A DNA stretch of 64,000 bases from Alcaligenaceae bacterium (GTDB taxonomy: Bacteria; Pseudomonadota; Gammaproteobacteria; Burkholderiales; Burkholderiaceae_B), in the NCBI GenBank assembly GCA_013416405.1, contig JACCET010000003.1, positions 310,001 through 374,000 of the forward strand, read 5' to 3'. Numbering within the stretch: position 1 is the first letter of the stretch; every line of letters begins with the position of its first letter. Below the pieces are notes generated by a model. That model had not been told where the DNA came from, did not search any database, and worked only from the letters and a program-made list of their open reading frames with translations. The position numbers and the translations under genes were made by a program. Positions 17,835-33,767 of the stretch are shown here, in pieces.

Positions 17835-18422
17835 TTACAGAACGCCTTTGGTGGATGGCACGACACCCTCGTTGCGGGGGTCGTGTTCGACAGCCATGCG
17901 CAGGGCGCGACCAAAGGCCTTGAACACCGTTTCGCATTGATGGTGCGAGTTTTCACCGCGCAGATTGTCGATATGCAGGGTGACCAGGGCGTGATTGACG
18001 AAGCCCTGGAAAAACTCGCGCGCCAGGTCGACGTCGAAGTGGCCTATGTGCGAACGCGTGAAGGGAATATGGTAGTACAGGCCCGGACGGCCCGAAAAGT
18101 CTATGACCACGCGGGACAGGGCCTCGTCGAGCGGCACATAGGAATGGCCGTAGCGACGCAGGCCGGCCTTGCTGCCCACGGCGGCGGCGAAGGCTTGCCC
18201 GAGCGTGATGCCCACGTCTTCGACCGTGTGGTGGTCGTCGATGTGCGTGTCGCCGTCGCAATGGATGTCCAGGTCGATCAGGCCGTGGCGTGCGATCTGG
18301 TCCAGCATATGGTCCAGGAAGGGCACGCCGGTATTGATGGTTTGCCGGCCGGTGCCGTCTAGATTAATGGAAACGCGCACGCGCGTTTCGTTGGTGTTTC
18401 GGGTGATGTCGGCAGTACGCAT
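17835..18422 (-). CDS. hisB: Imidazoleglycerol-phosphate dehydratase
   Basis: Monofunctional IGP dehydratase of 195 residues. Metal-binding repeats are [24 protein letters not shown], then [14 protein letters not shown] and [15 protein letters not shown]. It starts two bases after the hisD stop region. In many relatives hisC lies between hisD and hisB; here there is no room for it. Confidence 0.97.
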   Translation of the reverse strand: MRTADITRNTNETRVRVSINLDGTGRQTINTGVPFLDHMLDQIARHGLIDLDIHCDGDTHIDDHHTVEDVGITLGQAFAAAVGSKAGLRRYGHSYVPLDEALSRVVIDFSGRPGLYYHIPFTRSHIGHFDVDLAREFFQGFVNHALVTLHIDNLRGENSHHQCETVFKAFGRALRMAVEHDPRNEGVVPSTKGVL

Positions 18423-18424
18423 GA

Positions 18425-19741
18425 TCAGGAATCAGTAGAGGTTGAGTGCAGGCGGTATTCGGCGCTGGCGGCATGGGCTTGCAGCCCTTCGCCGTAGGCC
18501 AGCGTGGCCGCCACACGCCCCAGGACCTGGGCGCCTTCTTGCGAGACATGGATCAGACTGGAGCGTTTCTGGAAATCATACACGCCCAGCGGTGAAGAAA
18601 AGCGGGCGGTACGGGAAGTGGGTAATACGTGGTTGGGGCCGGCGCAGTAGTCGCCCAGCGATTCGGAGCTGTAGCGGCCCAGGAAAATGGCGCCTGCGTG
18701 GCGTATCAGGTCGGCCCATTGCTGCGGGTTCTCGGTGGAGATCTCCAGGTGCTCGGGGGCGATGTCATTGGCGATGTCACAGGCTTGTTCCATGCTTTGT
18801 ACATGAATGAGCGCGCCCCGATGGGCAAGGCTGCTGCGTATGATGTCGGCGCGCGGCATGGTGGGCAGCAGGCGCTCTATGGCGGCCTGGACTTCGTTCA
18901 GATATTGCAGATTGGGGCTGAGCAAAATGGCCTGGGCCAGTTCATCGTGCTCGGCCTGCGAGAACAGGTCCATGGCGATCCAGTCGGCCGGCGTGCTGCC
19001 GTCGGCAATGATCAGGATTTCGCTGGGCCCGGCGATCATGTCTATGCCCACCGTGCCGTATACGCGGCGCTTGGCGGCGGCCACATAGGCATTGCCCGGC
19101 CCCACGATCTTGTCGACGGGCGCCAGCGTGTCGGTGCCGTAGGCCAGCGCAGCCACGGCTTGCGCGCCGCCTATGCCCCAGACCTGATCCACGCCGCCCA
19201 CGGCGGCCGCAGCCAGCACAATGGGATTGTGCACGCCGTCGGGCGTGGGGGTGACCATGATGACTTCGGGCACGCCCGCCACCTTGGCCGGAATGGCGTT
19301 CATAAGCACCGACGAAGGGTAGGCCGCCTTGCCGCCGGGTACATACAGGCCCACGCGGTCCAGCGGCGTGATCTTTTGCCCCAGCACGGTGCCGTCGTCT
19401 TCGGTGTAGGTCCAGCTTTGTGCGCGCTGATGCTCGTGATAGCGGCGCACGCGCTCGGCGGCCGCTTCCAGCGCCTTGCGCTGTTCCGTGGGCAGGGCGT
19501 CGAGCGCGGCCAGCCAGGCGCTGCGCGGAATTTCCAGCTCGGCCAAGGTTCCGGCCGATACGCGGTCAAAGCGCTGCGTGTAGTCCAGTACCGCCTGGTC
19601 GCCGCGCGCCCGCACGTTCTTCAGGATGTCGGCGGTGGCCTGTTCAATGGACTCGTCTTGCGAGGCGTCGAAGGCCAGCAATGTGCGCAAGGTTTGCTTG
19701 AACTGCTCCGACTGGGTGCTGAGTCGATTTATGGAAGACAT
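18425..19741 (-). CDS. hisD: Histidinol dehydrogenase
   Basis: NAD-dependent oxidation of histidinol to histidine, last two steps of the pathway; 438 residues. Typical segments are [20 protein letters not shown], the zinc-site region [14 protein letters not shown] and the conserved [14 protein letters not shown]. It sits between hisG (62-base gap) and hisB. Confidence 0.97.
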   Translation of the reverse strand: MSSINRLSTQSEQFKQTLRTLLAFDASQDESIEQATADILKNVRARGDQAVLDYTQRFDRVSAGTLAELEIPRSAWLAALDALPTEQRKALEAAAERVRRYHEHQRAQSWTYTEDDGTVLGQKITPLDRVGLYVPGGKAAYPSSVLMNAIPAKVAGVPEVIMVTPTPDGVHNPIVLAAAAVGGVDQVWGIGGAQAVAALAYGTDTLAPVDKIVGPGNAYVAAAKRRVYGTVGIDMIAGPSEILIIADGSTPADWIAMDLFSQAEHDELAQAILLSPNLQYLNEVQAAIERLLPTMPRADIIRSSLAHRGALIHVQSMEQACDIANDIAPEHLEISTENPQQWADLIRHAGAIFLGRYSSESLGDYCAGPNHVLPTSRTARFSSPLGVYDFQKRSSLIHVSQEGAQVLGRVAATLAYGEGLQAHAASAEYRLHSTSTDS

Positions 19742-19803
19742 GATTCAAAAGGCAAAGCAATATTTCAGTTCAGCCAGTGTATACCGTAACGGGGCAGGGC
19801 CGC

Positions 19804-20478
19804 TTATTGGCCCCCGGATGCCCGAGCAAAGGCGTCTATCAGTGGCTGCAGTGCGTCGGAGCGCGTTTTCAGCGAGGCCTGATTCACGATCAGCCGCGAC
19901 GATATCTGCGCTACGTCTTCCACGGCGACCAGATTGTTGGCCTTGAGCGTGCCGCCCGTGGAGACCAGGTCGACGATGGCGTCGGCCAGGCCCACCAGGG
20001 GGGCGAGTTCCATGGAGCCATAAAGCTTGATGATGTCCACGTACACGCCTTTGCGGGCGAAATGCTCGCGCGCGGCCTGCACGTATTTGGTCGCGATGCG
20101 CAGGCGCGAGCCCTGACGCACGGCGGCTTCATAATCAAAGCCCTGACGCACCGCCACGCACAGGCGGCAGCGCGCGATGTTCAGGTCTATGGGCTGATAC
20201 AGGCCGCCGGGGTGTTCGGCCGCGTGTTCCACCAGCACGTCTTTGCCGGCAATGCCGAAGTCGGCAGCACCATACTGCACATAGGTGGGCACGTCGGTGG
20301 CGCGCACGATGATCAGCTGCAAATGAGGGCTGCTGGTGGGCAGGATCAGTTTGCGTGAGGTTTCGGGGTTCTCGGTAACCTGTATGCCGGCGGCGGCCAG
20401 CAAGGGCATGGTTTCTTCGAAAATCCGGCCTTTGGACAAGGCCAGCGTTAGTGGGCGATCAAGGCTGGCAGGGCTCAT
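19804..20478 (-). CDS. hisG: ATP phosphoribosyltransferase, short form
   Basis: First and feedback-controlled step of histidine synthesis. At 224 residues it lacks the C-terminal regulatory domain and so is the HisG_S type that needs HisZ as partner; hisZ is not in the window. Typical segments are [18 protein letters not shown], then [12 protein letters not shown] and [15 protein letters not shown]. Its start overlaps the murA stop by four bases. Confidence 0.96.
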   Translation of the reverse strand: MSPASLDRPLTLALSKGRIFEETMPLLAAAGIQVTENPETSRKLILPTSSPHLQLIIVRATDVPTYVQYGAADFGIAGKDVLVEHAAEHPGGLYQPIDLNIARCRLCVAVRQGFDYEAAVRQGSRLRIATKYVQAAREHFARKGVYVDIIKLYGSMELAPLVGLADAIVDLVSTGGTLKANNLVAVEDVAQISSRLIVNQASLKTRSDALQPLIDAFARASGGQ

Positions 20479-21737
20479 GCGGCATCCTTCAGACGTTCAA
20501 TCTGGGCACCGACCGAGCGCAGCTTCTCTTCCATGCGCTCATAGCCTCGGTCCAGGTGGTAAATGCGTTCGACCACGGTGTCGCCAAACGCGGCCAGGCC
20601 GGCAATGACCAGGCTGGCCGAGGCGCGCAGGTCGGTGGCCATGACGGTGGCACCCGACAATTGCGGTACGCCGGTCACGACGGCAGTGTGGCCGTCGATA
20701 TCGATTTGCGCACCCATGCGGCACAGTTCCTGCACGTGCATGAAACGATTCTCGAAAATGTTTTCGACGATGACCGAGGTGCCGTCGGCGATGGTGTTCA
20801 GTGCCATCAGTTGGGCCTGCATGTCGGTGGGAAAGCCGGGGTATTCACGGGTGCGAAAGCCGGTGGCACGCGGGCGCCGGTTCATGGCGGCGCGTATCCA
20901 GTCGTCGCCGCACTCTATGGTCAGGCCGGCTTCTTCCAGTTTGTTGATGACGGCGCCCATGGTGTGTGGCGCAGCCTGGCGCAGCATGATTTCGCCGCCC
21001 GTGGCGCCTACGGCGCACAAAAAGGTGCCGGCCTCGATGCGGTCGGCCACCACGTGATGGCTGGCGCCGTGCAGGCGTTCGACGCCGTCGATAATGACGC
21101 GGTCGCTGCCGTGGCCTTGAATGCGGGCGCCCATTTTGTTCAGCAATTCGGCCAGATCAACGATTTCAGGTTCGCGTGCGGCGTTTTCCAGCGTGGTGCG
21201 GCCCTCGGCCAGTACGGCGGCCATCATCAGGTTTTCCGTGCCGGTGACGGTCACCATGTCGGTGCGTATGGACGCGCCCTTCAGGCGCTGGGCCTTGGCC
21301 ACCACAAAACCGTGTTCAATCTTGATGTCGGCACCCATGGCCTCCAGGCCCTTGATGTGCTGATCGACGGGACGTTGGCCGATGGCGCAGCCACCCGGCA
21401 GGCTAACCTTGGCTTCGCCGAAACGGGCCAGCAGCGGGCCCAGCACCAGGATGGAGGCGCGCATGGTCTTGACCAGTTCATAAGGCGCTTCCAGGCTGTC
21501 GACCCGAGAGGCGTCCAGGTGCACGAGGCCGTCCTGGCTGTGGTCGGATTGCACGCCCAGCTGCTTAAGCAGCTTCAGTGTGGTGCCGATGTCGTTCAAG
21601 GCGGGCACATTGTGCAGCGTGATCGTGTCTGCCGTGAGCAGGCTGGCGCACAAAATGGGCAGGGCGGCGTTCTTCGCGCCCGATATGGTGACCTCGCCGG
21701 CCAGGCGATTGCCTCCGGTGATATGGAGTTTATCCAT
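20475..21737 (-). CDS. murA: UDP-N-acetylglucosamine 1-carboxyvinyltransferase
   Basis: First committed step of peptidoglycan synthesis: transfer of enolpyruvate from PEP to UDP-GlcNAc; 420 residues. It opens [20 protein letters not shown] then AKNAALPIL. The usual active-site cysteine loop appears in [18 protein letters not shown]-like form ([13 protein letters not shown]), giving a fosfomycin-type Cys. Embedded between the bolA-like gene and hisG with overlapping ends. Confidence 0.96.
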   Translation of the reverse strand: MDKLHITGGNRLAGEVTISGAKNAALPILCASLLTADTITLHNVPALNDIGTTLKLLKQLGVQSDHSQDGLVHLDASRVDSLEAPYELVKTMRASILVLGPLLARFGEAKVSLPGGCAIGQRPVDQHIKGLEAMGADIKIEHGFVVAKAQRLKGASIRTDMVTVTGTENLMMAAVLAEGRTTLENAAREPEIVDLAELLNKMGARIQGHGSDRVIIDGVERLHGASHHVVADRIEAGTFLCAVGATGGEIMLRQAAPHTMGAVINKLEEAGLTIECGDDWIRAAMNRRPRATGFRTREYPGFPTDMQAQLMALNTIADGTSVIVENIFENRFMHVQELCRMGAQIDIDGHTAVVTGVPQLSGATVMATDLRASASLVIAGLAAFGDTVVERIYHLDRGYERMEEKLRSVGAQIERLKDAA

Positions 21738-21987
21738 TCGGGTTCGCCTTGTATTCTTCGGGCGTCAGGGTGCGCATGGACAGCGCGTGAATTTCGGCCT
21801 TCATGCGGTCGCCCAGCGCGGCATACACCAATTGGTGGCGGGCAATAAGCCGCTTTCCTTCGAAAGCCGGACTCACGATCAAGGCTTCAAAATGGGCGCC
21901 ATCGCCCTGCACCTGCAGCTGCTCGCATTCCAGGTTGTCGGCAATATATTGGCGTACTTGTTCAGGGGTGGGCATCATGGCGATCAA
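21730..21987 (-). CDS. BolA-family protein (IbaG-like)
   Basis: BolA/IbaG-like protein of 85 residues. It has the family pattern [20 protein letters not shown] followed by [17 protein letters not shown], with the conserved histidine that can co-ordinate an Fe-S cluster with a monothiol glutaredoxin. A bolA-like gene directly before murA is a common proteobacterial order. It overlaps both neighbours. Confidence 0.93.
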   Translation of the reverse strand: MIAMMPTPEQVRQYIADNLECEQLQVQGDGAHFEALIVSPAFEGKRLIARHQLVYAALGDRMKAEIHALSMRTLTPEEYKANPNG

Positions 21988-22778
21988 TTCCGAAGTTTAT
22001 AGCCACTGGCCAGCAGGCGCAGGGCAAAAAGACAAAGCACGGCGAAAACGGCGGTAACAACCGCCAGGCTGTGCCACGGCGAGACGTCTGACACGGCGAA
22101 AAAGCCGTAGCGAAAGCCGTCTATCGTGTAGAAGACGGGATTCCAGTGCGAAACCGCCTGCCAGAATGGCGGCAGACTATGTATGGAATAAAACACGCCG
22201 GACAAAAAAGTGGCCGGCATGATCAGGAAATTCTGGAAAGCCGCCAGTTGGTCGAATTTTTCAGACCACAGGCCGGCAACCAGCCCCAGCGTGCCCATAA
22301 TGCCGCAAGACAGTACGGCAAACACCAGCACCCACAGTATATTGGCTACAGGCAGGCGTACAAAGAACAGCGCCACCAGCCATACACAGGCGCCCACGCA
22401 CAGTCCGCGCACTATCGACGCCAGCAAATAGGCGCTGAAGATTTCGCGGTGCGAAAGCGGAGGCAGCAAAATGAATACCAGATTGCCGGTGATGCGGCTT
22501 TGTATCAGCGAGGACGAGGGGTTGGCAAAGGAGTTTTGCAACATGCTCATCATCATCAGGCCTGGAATCAGGAACGATGTATAGGGTACGGAGTTGTAGA
22601 CCTGTACACGGCCTTCCAGCACGTGGGCGAAAATCAGCAGATACAGCAAGGCCGTAAGCACCGGCGCGGCGATGGTCTGGAAGGCGACCTTCGAGAAGCG
22701 CGAGAGCTCTTTGCGCAGCAGTGTGGGAAAGCCCGAACCCATGTCCTGGCGCGGCTTGATGATGGGGGTTGAACTCAT
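21984..22778 (-). CDS. ABC-2 type exporter permease
   Basis: Integral membrane subunit of an ABC exporter, 264 residues with about six hydrophobic helices. It resembles YadH-type permeases (FLIPGLMMMSMLQNSFANP, SSSLIQSRITGNLVFIL, then LSGVFYSIHSLPPFWQ). The ATPase gene lies immediately upstream with a four-base overlap. The cargo is unknown. The same pair precedes bolA-murA in related genomes, so it is probably a house-keeping exporter. Confidence 0.9.
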   Translation of the reverse strand: MSSTPIIKPRQDMGSGFPTLLRKELSRFSKVAFQTIAAPVLTALLYLLIFAHVLEGRVQVYNSVPYTSFLIPGLMMMSMLQNSFANPSSSLIQSRITGNLVFILLPPLSHREIFSAYLLASIVRGLCVGACVWLVALFFVRLPVANILWVLVFAVLSCGIMGTLGLVAGLWSEKFDQLAAFQNFLIMPATFLSGVFYSIHSLPPFWQAVSHWNPVFYTIDGFRYGFFAVSDVSPWHSLAVVTAVFAVLCLFALRLLASGYKLRN

Positions 22779-23575
22779 GCCATGGCCTCTTGTTGGTTCT
22801 CGGCGTGCATGATGCGCACGAAGGCGTCTTCCAGGTCGGCGCCGCCCACACGGGCCAGCAGCGCCTGGGTGGTGTCCAGCGCCACCATGCGGCCGTTTTT
22901 AAGCATGGCAATACGCCCGCACAGCGCCTCGGCCTCTTCAAGATAGTGCGTGGTCAGCAAAATGGTGTGGCCTTCCTTGTTCAGGCGGGCAATGAATTCC
23001 CACAGGGTGCGGCGCAGATCGACATCGACCCCTGCAGTGGGTTCATCAAGAATAATGACGGGCGGGCGGTGCACCAGGGCCTGTGCCACCAGTACACGAC
23101 GCTTCATGCCGCCCGACAGGGCGCGCATATTGGTTTGCGCCTTGTCGGCCAGTCCCAGATTGCCCAGTATCTCGTCTATCCAGTCGTCGTTGTTGCGCAG
23201 CCCGAAGTAGCCCGACTGTATCCGCAGGGTTTCGCGCACCGTAAAGAACGGGTCGTAGACAATTTCCTGGGGCACCACGCCCAACGAGCGGCGCGACTGG
23301 CGAAAGTCGTTGACCACATCGTAGCCGCAGACGCGCGCCGTGCCGGCCGAGGCCTGGGCCAGGCCGGCCAGGATGGAGATGAGCGAAGTCTTGCCTGCGC
23401 CGTTGGGGCCCAGCAAACCAAAGAACTCGCCATGCTCCACGGTGAAGCTGACGTCATTCAGCGCCTGGAAGCCTGATGGCGCGGGCACGCCCGTTAGCCG
23501 CTCTTTCCAGCTGCGGCTGCGCGGTGCATAGGTTTTTGAAATGTGTTCTAGGACTAGGGCTGACATGGCATACAA
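22775..23575 (-). CDS. ABC exporter ATP-binding protein
   Basis: ATPase partner of the ABC-2 permease, 266 residues. Walker A is GPNGAGKTS, the signature is LSGGMKRRV, Walker B is VIILDEPTAGVD and the switch histidine lies in LLTTHYLEEAE. YadG-like. It heads the long minus-strand train, just after the terminator of the mla operon, so the promoter for the train should lie close to 23576-23670. Confidence 0.94.
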   Translation of the reverse strand: MYAMSALVLEHISKTYAPRSRSWKERLTGVPAPSGFQALNDVSFTVEHGEFFGLLGPNGAGKTSLISILAGLAQASAGTARVCGYDVVNDFRQSRRSLGVVPQEIVYDPFFTVRETLRIQSGYFGLRNNDDWIDEILGNLGLADKAQTNMRALSGGMKRRVLVAQALVHRPPVIILDEPTAGVDVDLRRTLWEFIARLNKEGHTILLTTHYLEEAEALCGRIAMLKNGRMVALDTTQALLARVGGADLEDAFVRIMHAENQQEAMA

Positions 23576-23607
23576 AAAAAGCTTGGCCCCGAATCAGGCC
23601 AAGCTTT
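23573..23607 (-). terminator. Rho-independent terminator of the mla operon
   Basis: On the minus strand AAAGCTTGGCC / GGCCAAGCTTT forms an 11-bp stem (23578-23607) with an eight-base loop, and the stem runs on into seven T. It lies between mlaC and the ABC exporter ATPase gene and marks the end of mlaFEDAC. Confidence 0.92.
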
Positions 23608-23670
23608 GCATTATAGTCGGTGTGCCGGATATTGCTGCCGGCTGCATATGCGCCAGAGGCCCATGCGGAA

Positions 23671-24330
23671 TCAGCCGCCGCTACGGTTCAGGGCGGCAAT
23701 CAGGCCGTCGATGCCGTTCTGGGAAATCTGTTGTGCAAACTGATTGCGATAGTTCTGGATCAGCCAGATGCCTTCCACATTCAAATCATAGATTTTCCAG
23801 CCTTGCGGCGTTTTTTCCAGGCGGTAGTCTATGGCTACTTCGGGGCCATTGCTTTGTGTCATGGTGGAACGCACCACGACATCATCGGCCGATGCGTCGC
23901 CACGGAAAGGCTGCATCTTGAAAGCCGACTGCTGGTCAACCTTGGTCAGGGCGCCGCTATAGGTGCGCACCAGGGTGCCCTTGAAGGCCTGAACCAGATC
24001 CTTTTGCTGCTGTGGCGTGGCCTGGCGCCAGTAGCGGCCTGCGGCCAGGCGCGTGGTCTTTTCAAAATTCACATAAGGCATCACGTACTGGTCTATGGCC
24101 TGATGTATGCGTTTCATATCGCCCGAACGCACTGCCTGATCCTTCTTGACCGCCTCCAGGGCGTTGTTGGCCACTTCTTGCACGTAATCGTTGGGCGCCG
24201 CGTTGGGGTCGACCTGGTCCTGGGCCAGCGCGGGCAAGGACACGGCCAGCGTGGCCAGCGCGAACAGGGCGGCGGCCAGCAGGCGCTGCATGCCCTGCGT
24301 ATTCAGGTGGATGATGGATGTATTCAGCAT
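23671..24330 (-). CDS. mlaC: Periplasmic phospholipid-binding protein MlaC
   Basis: Periplasmic shuttle of the Mla lipid-asymmetry system; 219 residues, Ttg2D family. A signal peptide runs to about residue 36 (LLAAALFALATLAVSLPALA). Family segments include YVMPYVNFEKTTRLAAGRYW and the late WKIYDLNVEGIWLIQNYRNQ. It is the last gene of the operon, followed directly by a strong terminator. Confidence 0.94.
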   Translation of the reverse strand: MLNTSIIHLNTQGMQRLLAAALFALATLAVSLPALAQDQVDPNAAPNDYVQEVANNALEAVKKDQAVRSGDMKRIHQAIDQYVMPYVNFEKTTRLAAGRYWRQATPQQQKDLVQAFKGTLVRTYSGALTKVDQQSAFKMQPFRGDASADDVVVRSTMTQSNGPEVAIDYRLEKTPQGWKIYDLNVEGIWLIQNYRNQFAQQISQNGIDGLIAALNRSGG

Positions 24331-24388
24331 AAATCGGACTCCTTGCTGTGTGGGCCTGGCCAGCGCGCGACGCCGGCCAGTGCCGCGA

Positions 24389-25243
24389 TTACTTTAGTGC
24401 GCCTGCCGCAGCGGGCGCCGCTGCATCGGTGGTGTCTTCGGGGTCGGAATAGTCAGGCAGATCGTCGTCGGAATAGTCGGGCAGGTTGGCGTCGCCCTCG
24501 CCGGGGGCGCGCTGGCCGGCGCGGCGGCTATTGACCATGGAATTGCGCTGCTGCAGGTAGGCATCGCGAATGAAGCTGTAGCGGTCAAGCGCGATATCGT
24601 CGACCAGCTTGTCGGCGTCGAGCAGGCCGGCGCGGGTATCGATGATATACAGGCCGGCTATAGCGTTGCGCGCCGCGACGTGATCCATTTGGGTGACAGG
24701 GGTAATGGGCGAAACACCGGCGGCAAAGGTGCCCACGGTGGCCGAGCCGTCGCGTACCGTGCTGGATCCCAGGAAAGGCAGTACCACATAGGGGCCCGAG
24801 CCCACTCCCCACACGCCCAGCGTGGTGCCGAAGTCGTTGCGGATGCGTCGTGAGCCGTTCATGGAGGCCACATCGATACAGCCGCCCAGGCCCATGGTGG
24901 TGTTGAACAGCACTCGTCCCAGGGTATTGGCGAAATCGTGCCCGCGGCCCTGCAGGAAGCTGTTCGCGGCCGACCAGACATCACCCAGGTTGTTGAAAAT
25001 ATTGCGCACGCAATTTTGCGCCGGATCGGGCATAAGCGTGTCGTAGCCAATGGCGACAGGCTTGAGCAAAGCGCGGTCAACCGTATCGTTGAAGGCATAC
25101 ATGCTGCGGTTATAGCTTTCCCAGGGGTCGTCGGGCGTGGGATTGGGTACGCTGGCACAGCCGGCGGCCAGTGCCGTGGCGCCCAGCAGGCCGCTCATCC
25201 GCAGGAATCGCAGGGCATTAGGAGAAGCTGAAGTAGTAGTCAT
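24389..25243 (-). CDS. mlaA: Outer-membrane lipoprotein MlaA (VacJ)
   Basis: Outer-membrane component that removes phospholipids from the outer leaflet and passes them to MlaC; 284 residues. Lipobox LAAGC (about residues 25-29) gives a lipidated cysteine. The VacJ core is visible: DPWESYNRSMYAFNDTVDRA, then NVFNNLGD-like NIFNNLGDVWSAAN and DFGTTLGVWGVG, with GPYVVLPFLGSSTVRD. The tail holds repeats of LPDYSDDD-type acidic sequence. Here it lies inside the operon between mlaD and mlaC, unlike in E. coli. Confidence 0.95.
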   Translation of the reverse strand: MTTTSASPNALRFLRMSGLLGATALAAGCASVPNPTPDDPWESYNRSMYAFNDTVDRALLKPVAIGYDTLMPDPAQNCVRNIFNNLGDVWSAANSFLQGRGHDFANTLGRVLFNTTMGLGGCIDVASMNGSRRIRNDFGTTLGVWGVGSGPYVVLPFLGSSTVRDGSATVGTFAAGVSPITPVTQMDHVAARNAIAGLYIIDTRAGLLDADKLVDDIALDRYSFIRDAYLQQRNSMVNSRRAGQRAPGEGDANLPDYSDDDLPDYSDPEDTTDAAAPAAAGALK

Positions 25244-25304
25244 AGGTACGTAACGGTTGGCAGCAGTCGTAGGATTGTAAGCGTGTTATCGGCTGTTGGG
25301 GCTG

Positions 25305-25814
25305 TCAGGGCCGGGATTCCCCGGGGGGCGTCAGGGTGGGCGCCGCGGACTGCCCGCCTTCTTTTTCGGCGGAGCTATACAGGAACTTGCTGATCAGTTC
25401 TTCAAGCACCACCGCGCTCTGCGTGTATTGAATCTGGCCGTCTTGCGCCAGATTCTTTTCTTCGCCGCCCGGGGTCAGGCCTATGTATTGTTCGCCCAAC
25501 AGGCCCGAGGTCAGTATGGATGCCGACGAATCAGTGGGAAATGAGTATTTTTCTTCCAGATCCAGCGTAACAACGGCCTGGAAGCGCTGATTGTCAAAGC
25601 CCACGTTCGCCACCCGGCCGACCACGACGCCGCTGCTCTTTACAGGCGCGCGCACCTTGAGCCCGCCAAGGTTGTCGAAATGGGCTTGCACCTGGTAGGT
25701 GGAGGCAAAGGAGAACGAGCTCATGTTGCCGGCGCGCAGCGCCAGGAACAGCAAGGCGAGGGCGCCCAGCAATACAAACAGGCCTACCCAGAAATCGGTT
25801 TTTTCACGTGTCAT
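25305..25814 (-). CDS. mlaD: MCE-domain lipid transport protein MlaD
   Basis: Inner-membrane-anchored hexameric MCE protein, 169 residues. One N-terminal helix (FWVGLFVLLGALALLFLAL) is followed by the MCE domain (VQAHFDNLGGLKVRAPVKSS, then GLLGEQYIGLTPGG). The C-terminus is a Pro/Ser-rich tail. It lies 33 bases after mlaE. Confidence 0.95.
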   Translation of the reverse strand: MTREKTDFWVGLFVLLGALALLFLALRAGNMSSFSFASTYQVQAHFDNLGGLKVRAPVKSSGVVVGRVANVGFDNQRFQAVVTLDLEEKYSFPTDSSASILTSGLLGEQYIGLTPGGEEKNLAQDGQIQYTQSAVVLEELISKFLYSSAEKEGGQSAAPTLTPPGESRP

Positions 25815-25847
25815 ATTAATAGACCCTAATCTTGATCCGTAAGTATT

Positions 25848-26636
25848 TTAATTGCTGAACATCAGCGCAGTCAGGATGAAATCCAGGCCCAGAACGACCA
25901 GCGAGCCGCTGACCACGGTACGAGTGGTGGCGCGCGAGACACCTTCGGGGGTGGCCTTGGCCGTCCAGCCCGCATGCAGTGCTATCAGGGTGACCGCCAC
26001 GCCAAAGACCAGGCTTTTGAACACGCCATTAAGCACATCCTTGAAGACATCGACGCCGCCCTGCATCTGCGACCAGAAAGCGCCCGGGTCTATGCCTATA
26101 AGCAATACACCCACTATCCAGCCGCCTATGATACCCACCATGGAGAATACGGCGGCCAGTACCGGCATGGCGATTACACCGCCCCAAAAGCGCGGCACCA
26201 GCACCCGGCGTATGGGATCTACCGCCATGACTTCCATGGCGGCAATTTGTTCGCCGGCCTTCATCAGGCCGATTTCGGCGGTCAGCGAGGTGCCTGCCCG
26301 TCCGGCAAACAGCAAGGCGGTGACCACAGGCCCAAGCTCGCGCGTCAGCGAGAGCGCCACCAGCAGGCCCAGTGCTTCTTCGGAGCCGTAGCGGTTCAGC
26401 GTGTAATAGCCTTGCAGCCCCAGCACAAAGCCCACGAACAGGCCCGATACGGCAATGATCAGCAGCGAATAATTGCCGATGAAATGGATTTGCTGGGAAA
26501 TCAGCCCGGGGCGCTTGAATACGATGCTGCTGCGGGCCAGGATGGCTCCGGCCAGCCGCATGAAAGCGCCCAGCCCACTGATACCGTTGCGTACCCGCGC
26601 GCCCAGCGTCGTAATGAGTTGAACAGGCGATGTCAT
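25848..26636 (-). CDS. mlaE: Lipid transport permease MlaE
   Basis: Permease of the MlaFEDB complex, 262 residues from the ATG at 26636, whose first bases overlap the mlaF stop (ATGA). The frame is open further upstream inside mlaF, but that start is not credible. Family signatures are LTRELGPVVTALLFAGRAGT then SLTAEIGLMKAGEQIAAMEV and DPIRRVLVPRFWGG. About five hydrophobic helices. Confidence 0.95.
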   Translation of the reverse strand: MTSPVQLITTLGARVRNGISGLGAFMRLAGAILARSSIVFKRPGLISQQIHFIGNYSLLIIAVSGLFVGFVLGLQGYYTLNRYGSEEALGLLVALSLTRELGPVVTALLFAGRAGTSLTAEIGLMKAGEQIAAMEVMAVDPIRRVLVPRFWGGVIAMPVLAAVFSMVGIIGGWIVGVLLIGIDPGAFWSQMQGGVDVFKDVLNGVFKSLVFGVAVTLIALHAGWTAKATPEGVSRATTRTVVSGSLVVLGLDFILTALMFSN

Positions 26637-27460
26637 GAGCGTTTGCCGTGTTGATCCAGCCACTTCGTGAAGGCAGGGGTGGCGGGGTAATGAAAAGCAA
26701 TGGGGCCGTCGGGCTGGCCGTCGAGAAACTGGCGCACATAGCTGTCTTGCGAGTCTGACAGCGATGCCGGCGTACCGCTGGCGATCAGCCGGCCTTGCCC
26801 GACCATATAGACCTGGTCGGCAATGGCGAATGATTCGACCACATCGTGTGTGATCAGCACCGAAGCGCACTGCAGGCGGTCGGTCAGATTGCGTATAAGC
26901 TGGGCCGTAATACCCAGCGAAATGGGATCCAGGCCGGCAAAAGGCTCGTCGTACAGCACCAGTTCAGGCTCCAGCACCACGGCGCGGGCCAGCGCAACAC
27001 GGCGGGCCATGCCGCCGGAAATTTCCGAAATCTTCAGGTGTGCTGCGGCCCGCAGGCCGACAGCATCGAGCTTGTCGAGCACACGTTCGATGATCTGGCC
27101 TTCGGATACCTGGGTGTGTTCGCGTAGCGGGAAAGCCACGTTTTCAAAGACATTCAGGTCGGTGAACAGCGCGCCCTGCTGGAACAGCACGCCCATGCGC
27201 TGGCGCAATTCGCGTAATTTTTCGCCTTTTGCCTGCGCAATGTTGCTGCCGAAGACCTGGATATTGCCTTGCTGTGGCGCGATCTGGCCGGTGGTGGCGC
27301 GCAGCAGCGTGGTCTTGCCCGACCCGGATCCGCCCATCATGGCCACGACCTGACCCTGGCGCACTTCCAGGTCTATGTCTTGCAGGACGGTAAAGTCGCC
27401 GTAGCCCAGGGCTACGTTGCTGAACTTTACGATGATGTCGCGGGTGGTGGGTGCATTCAT
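26633..27460 (-). CDS. mlaF: Lipid transport ATP-binding protein MlaF
   Basis: ATPase of the Mla phospholipid transporter, about 275 residues from the ATG at 27460 (MNAPTTRDIIVKFSNV); an ATG nine codons earlier is possible. Walker A GGSGSGKTT, signature SGGMARRVALARA, Walker B LVLYDEPFAGLDP and VLITHDVVES are clear. First gene of mlaFEDAC. The STAS partner MlaB, usually encoded after mlaC, was not found. Confidence 0.95.
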   Translation of the reverse strand: MNAPTTRDIIVKFSNVALGYGDFTVLQDIDLEVRQGQVVAMMGGSGSGKTTLLRATTGQIAPQQGNIQVFGSNIAQAKGEKLRELRQRMGVLFQQGALFTDLNVFENVAFPLREHTQVSEGQIIERVLDKLDAVGLRAAAHLKISEISGGMARRVALARAVVLEPELVLYDEPFAGLDPISLGITAQLIRNLTDRLQCASVLITHDVVESFAIADQVYMVGQGRLIASGTPASLSDSQDSYVRQFLDGQPDGPIAFHYPATPAFTKWLDQHGKRS

Positions 27461-27585
27461 AGGCAAGTGCCCTGGTCGGCTGGACAATCAGCTTTGCATT
27501 GTACCTGTTCACCCCGGCATCAAATCGTCTGTCGGGTGTAACCCTTGAAAGTGCGCATTTCAGCGGGTTGCCACCTTTCAGCGCT

Positions 27586-29049
<1,464 letters not shown>

Positions 29050-29060
29050 GTTCGTATTCC

Positions 29061-33767
<4,707 letters not shown>

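Noticed and set aside
18629-19789. 386-codon plus-strand frame
   Set aside because: Antisense shadow of hisD.
20451-21848. 465-codon frame on the plus strand
   Set aside because: Antisense shadow of murA and the bolA-like gene; composition rich in Gly, His and Gln without motifs.
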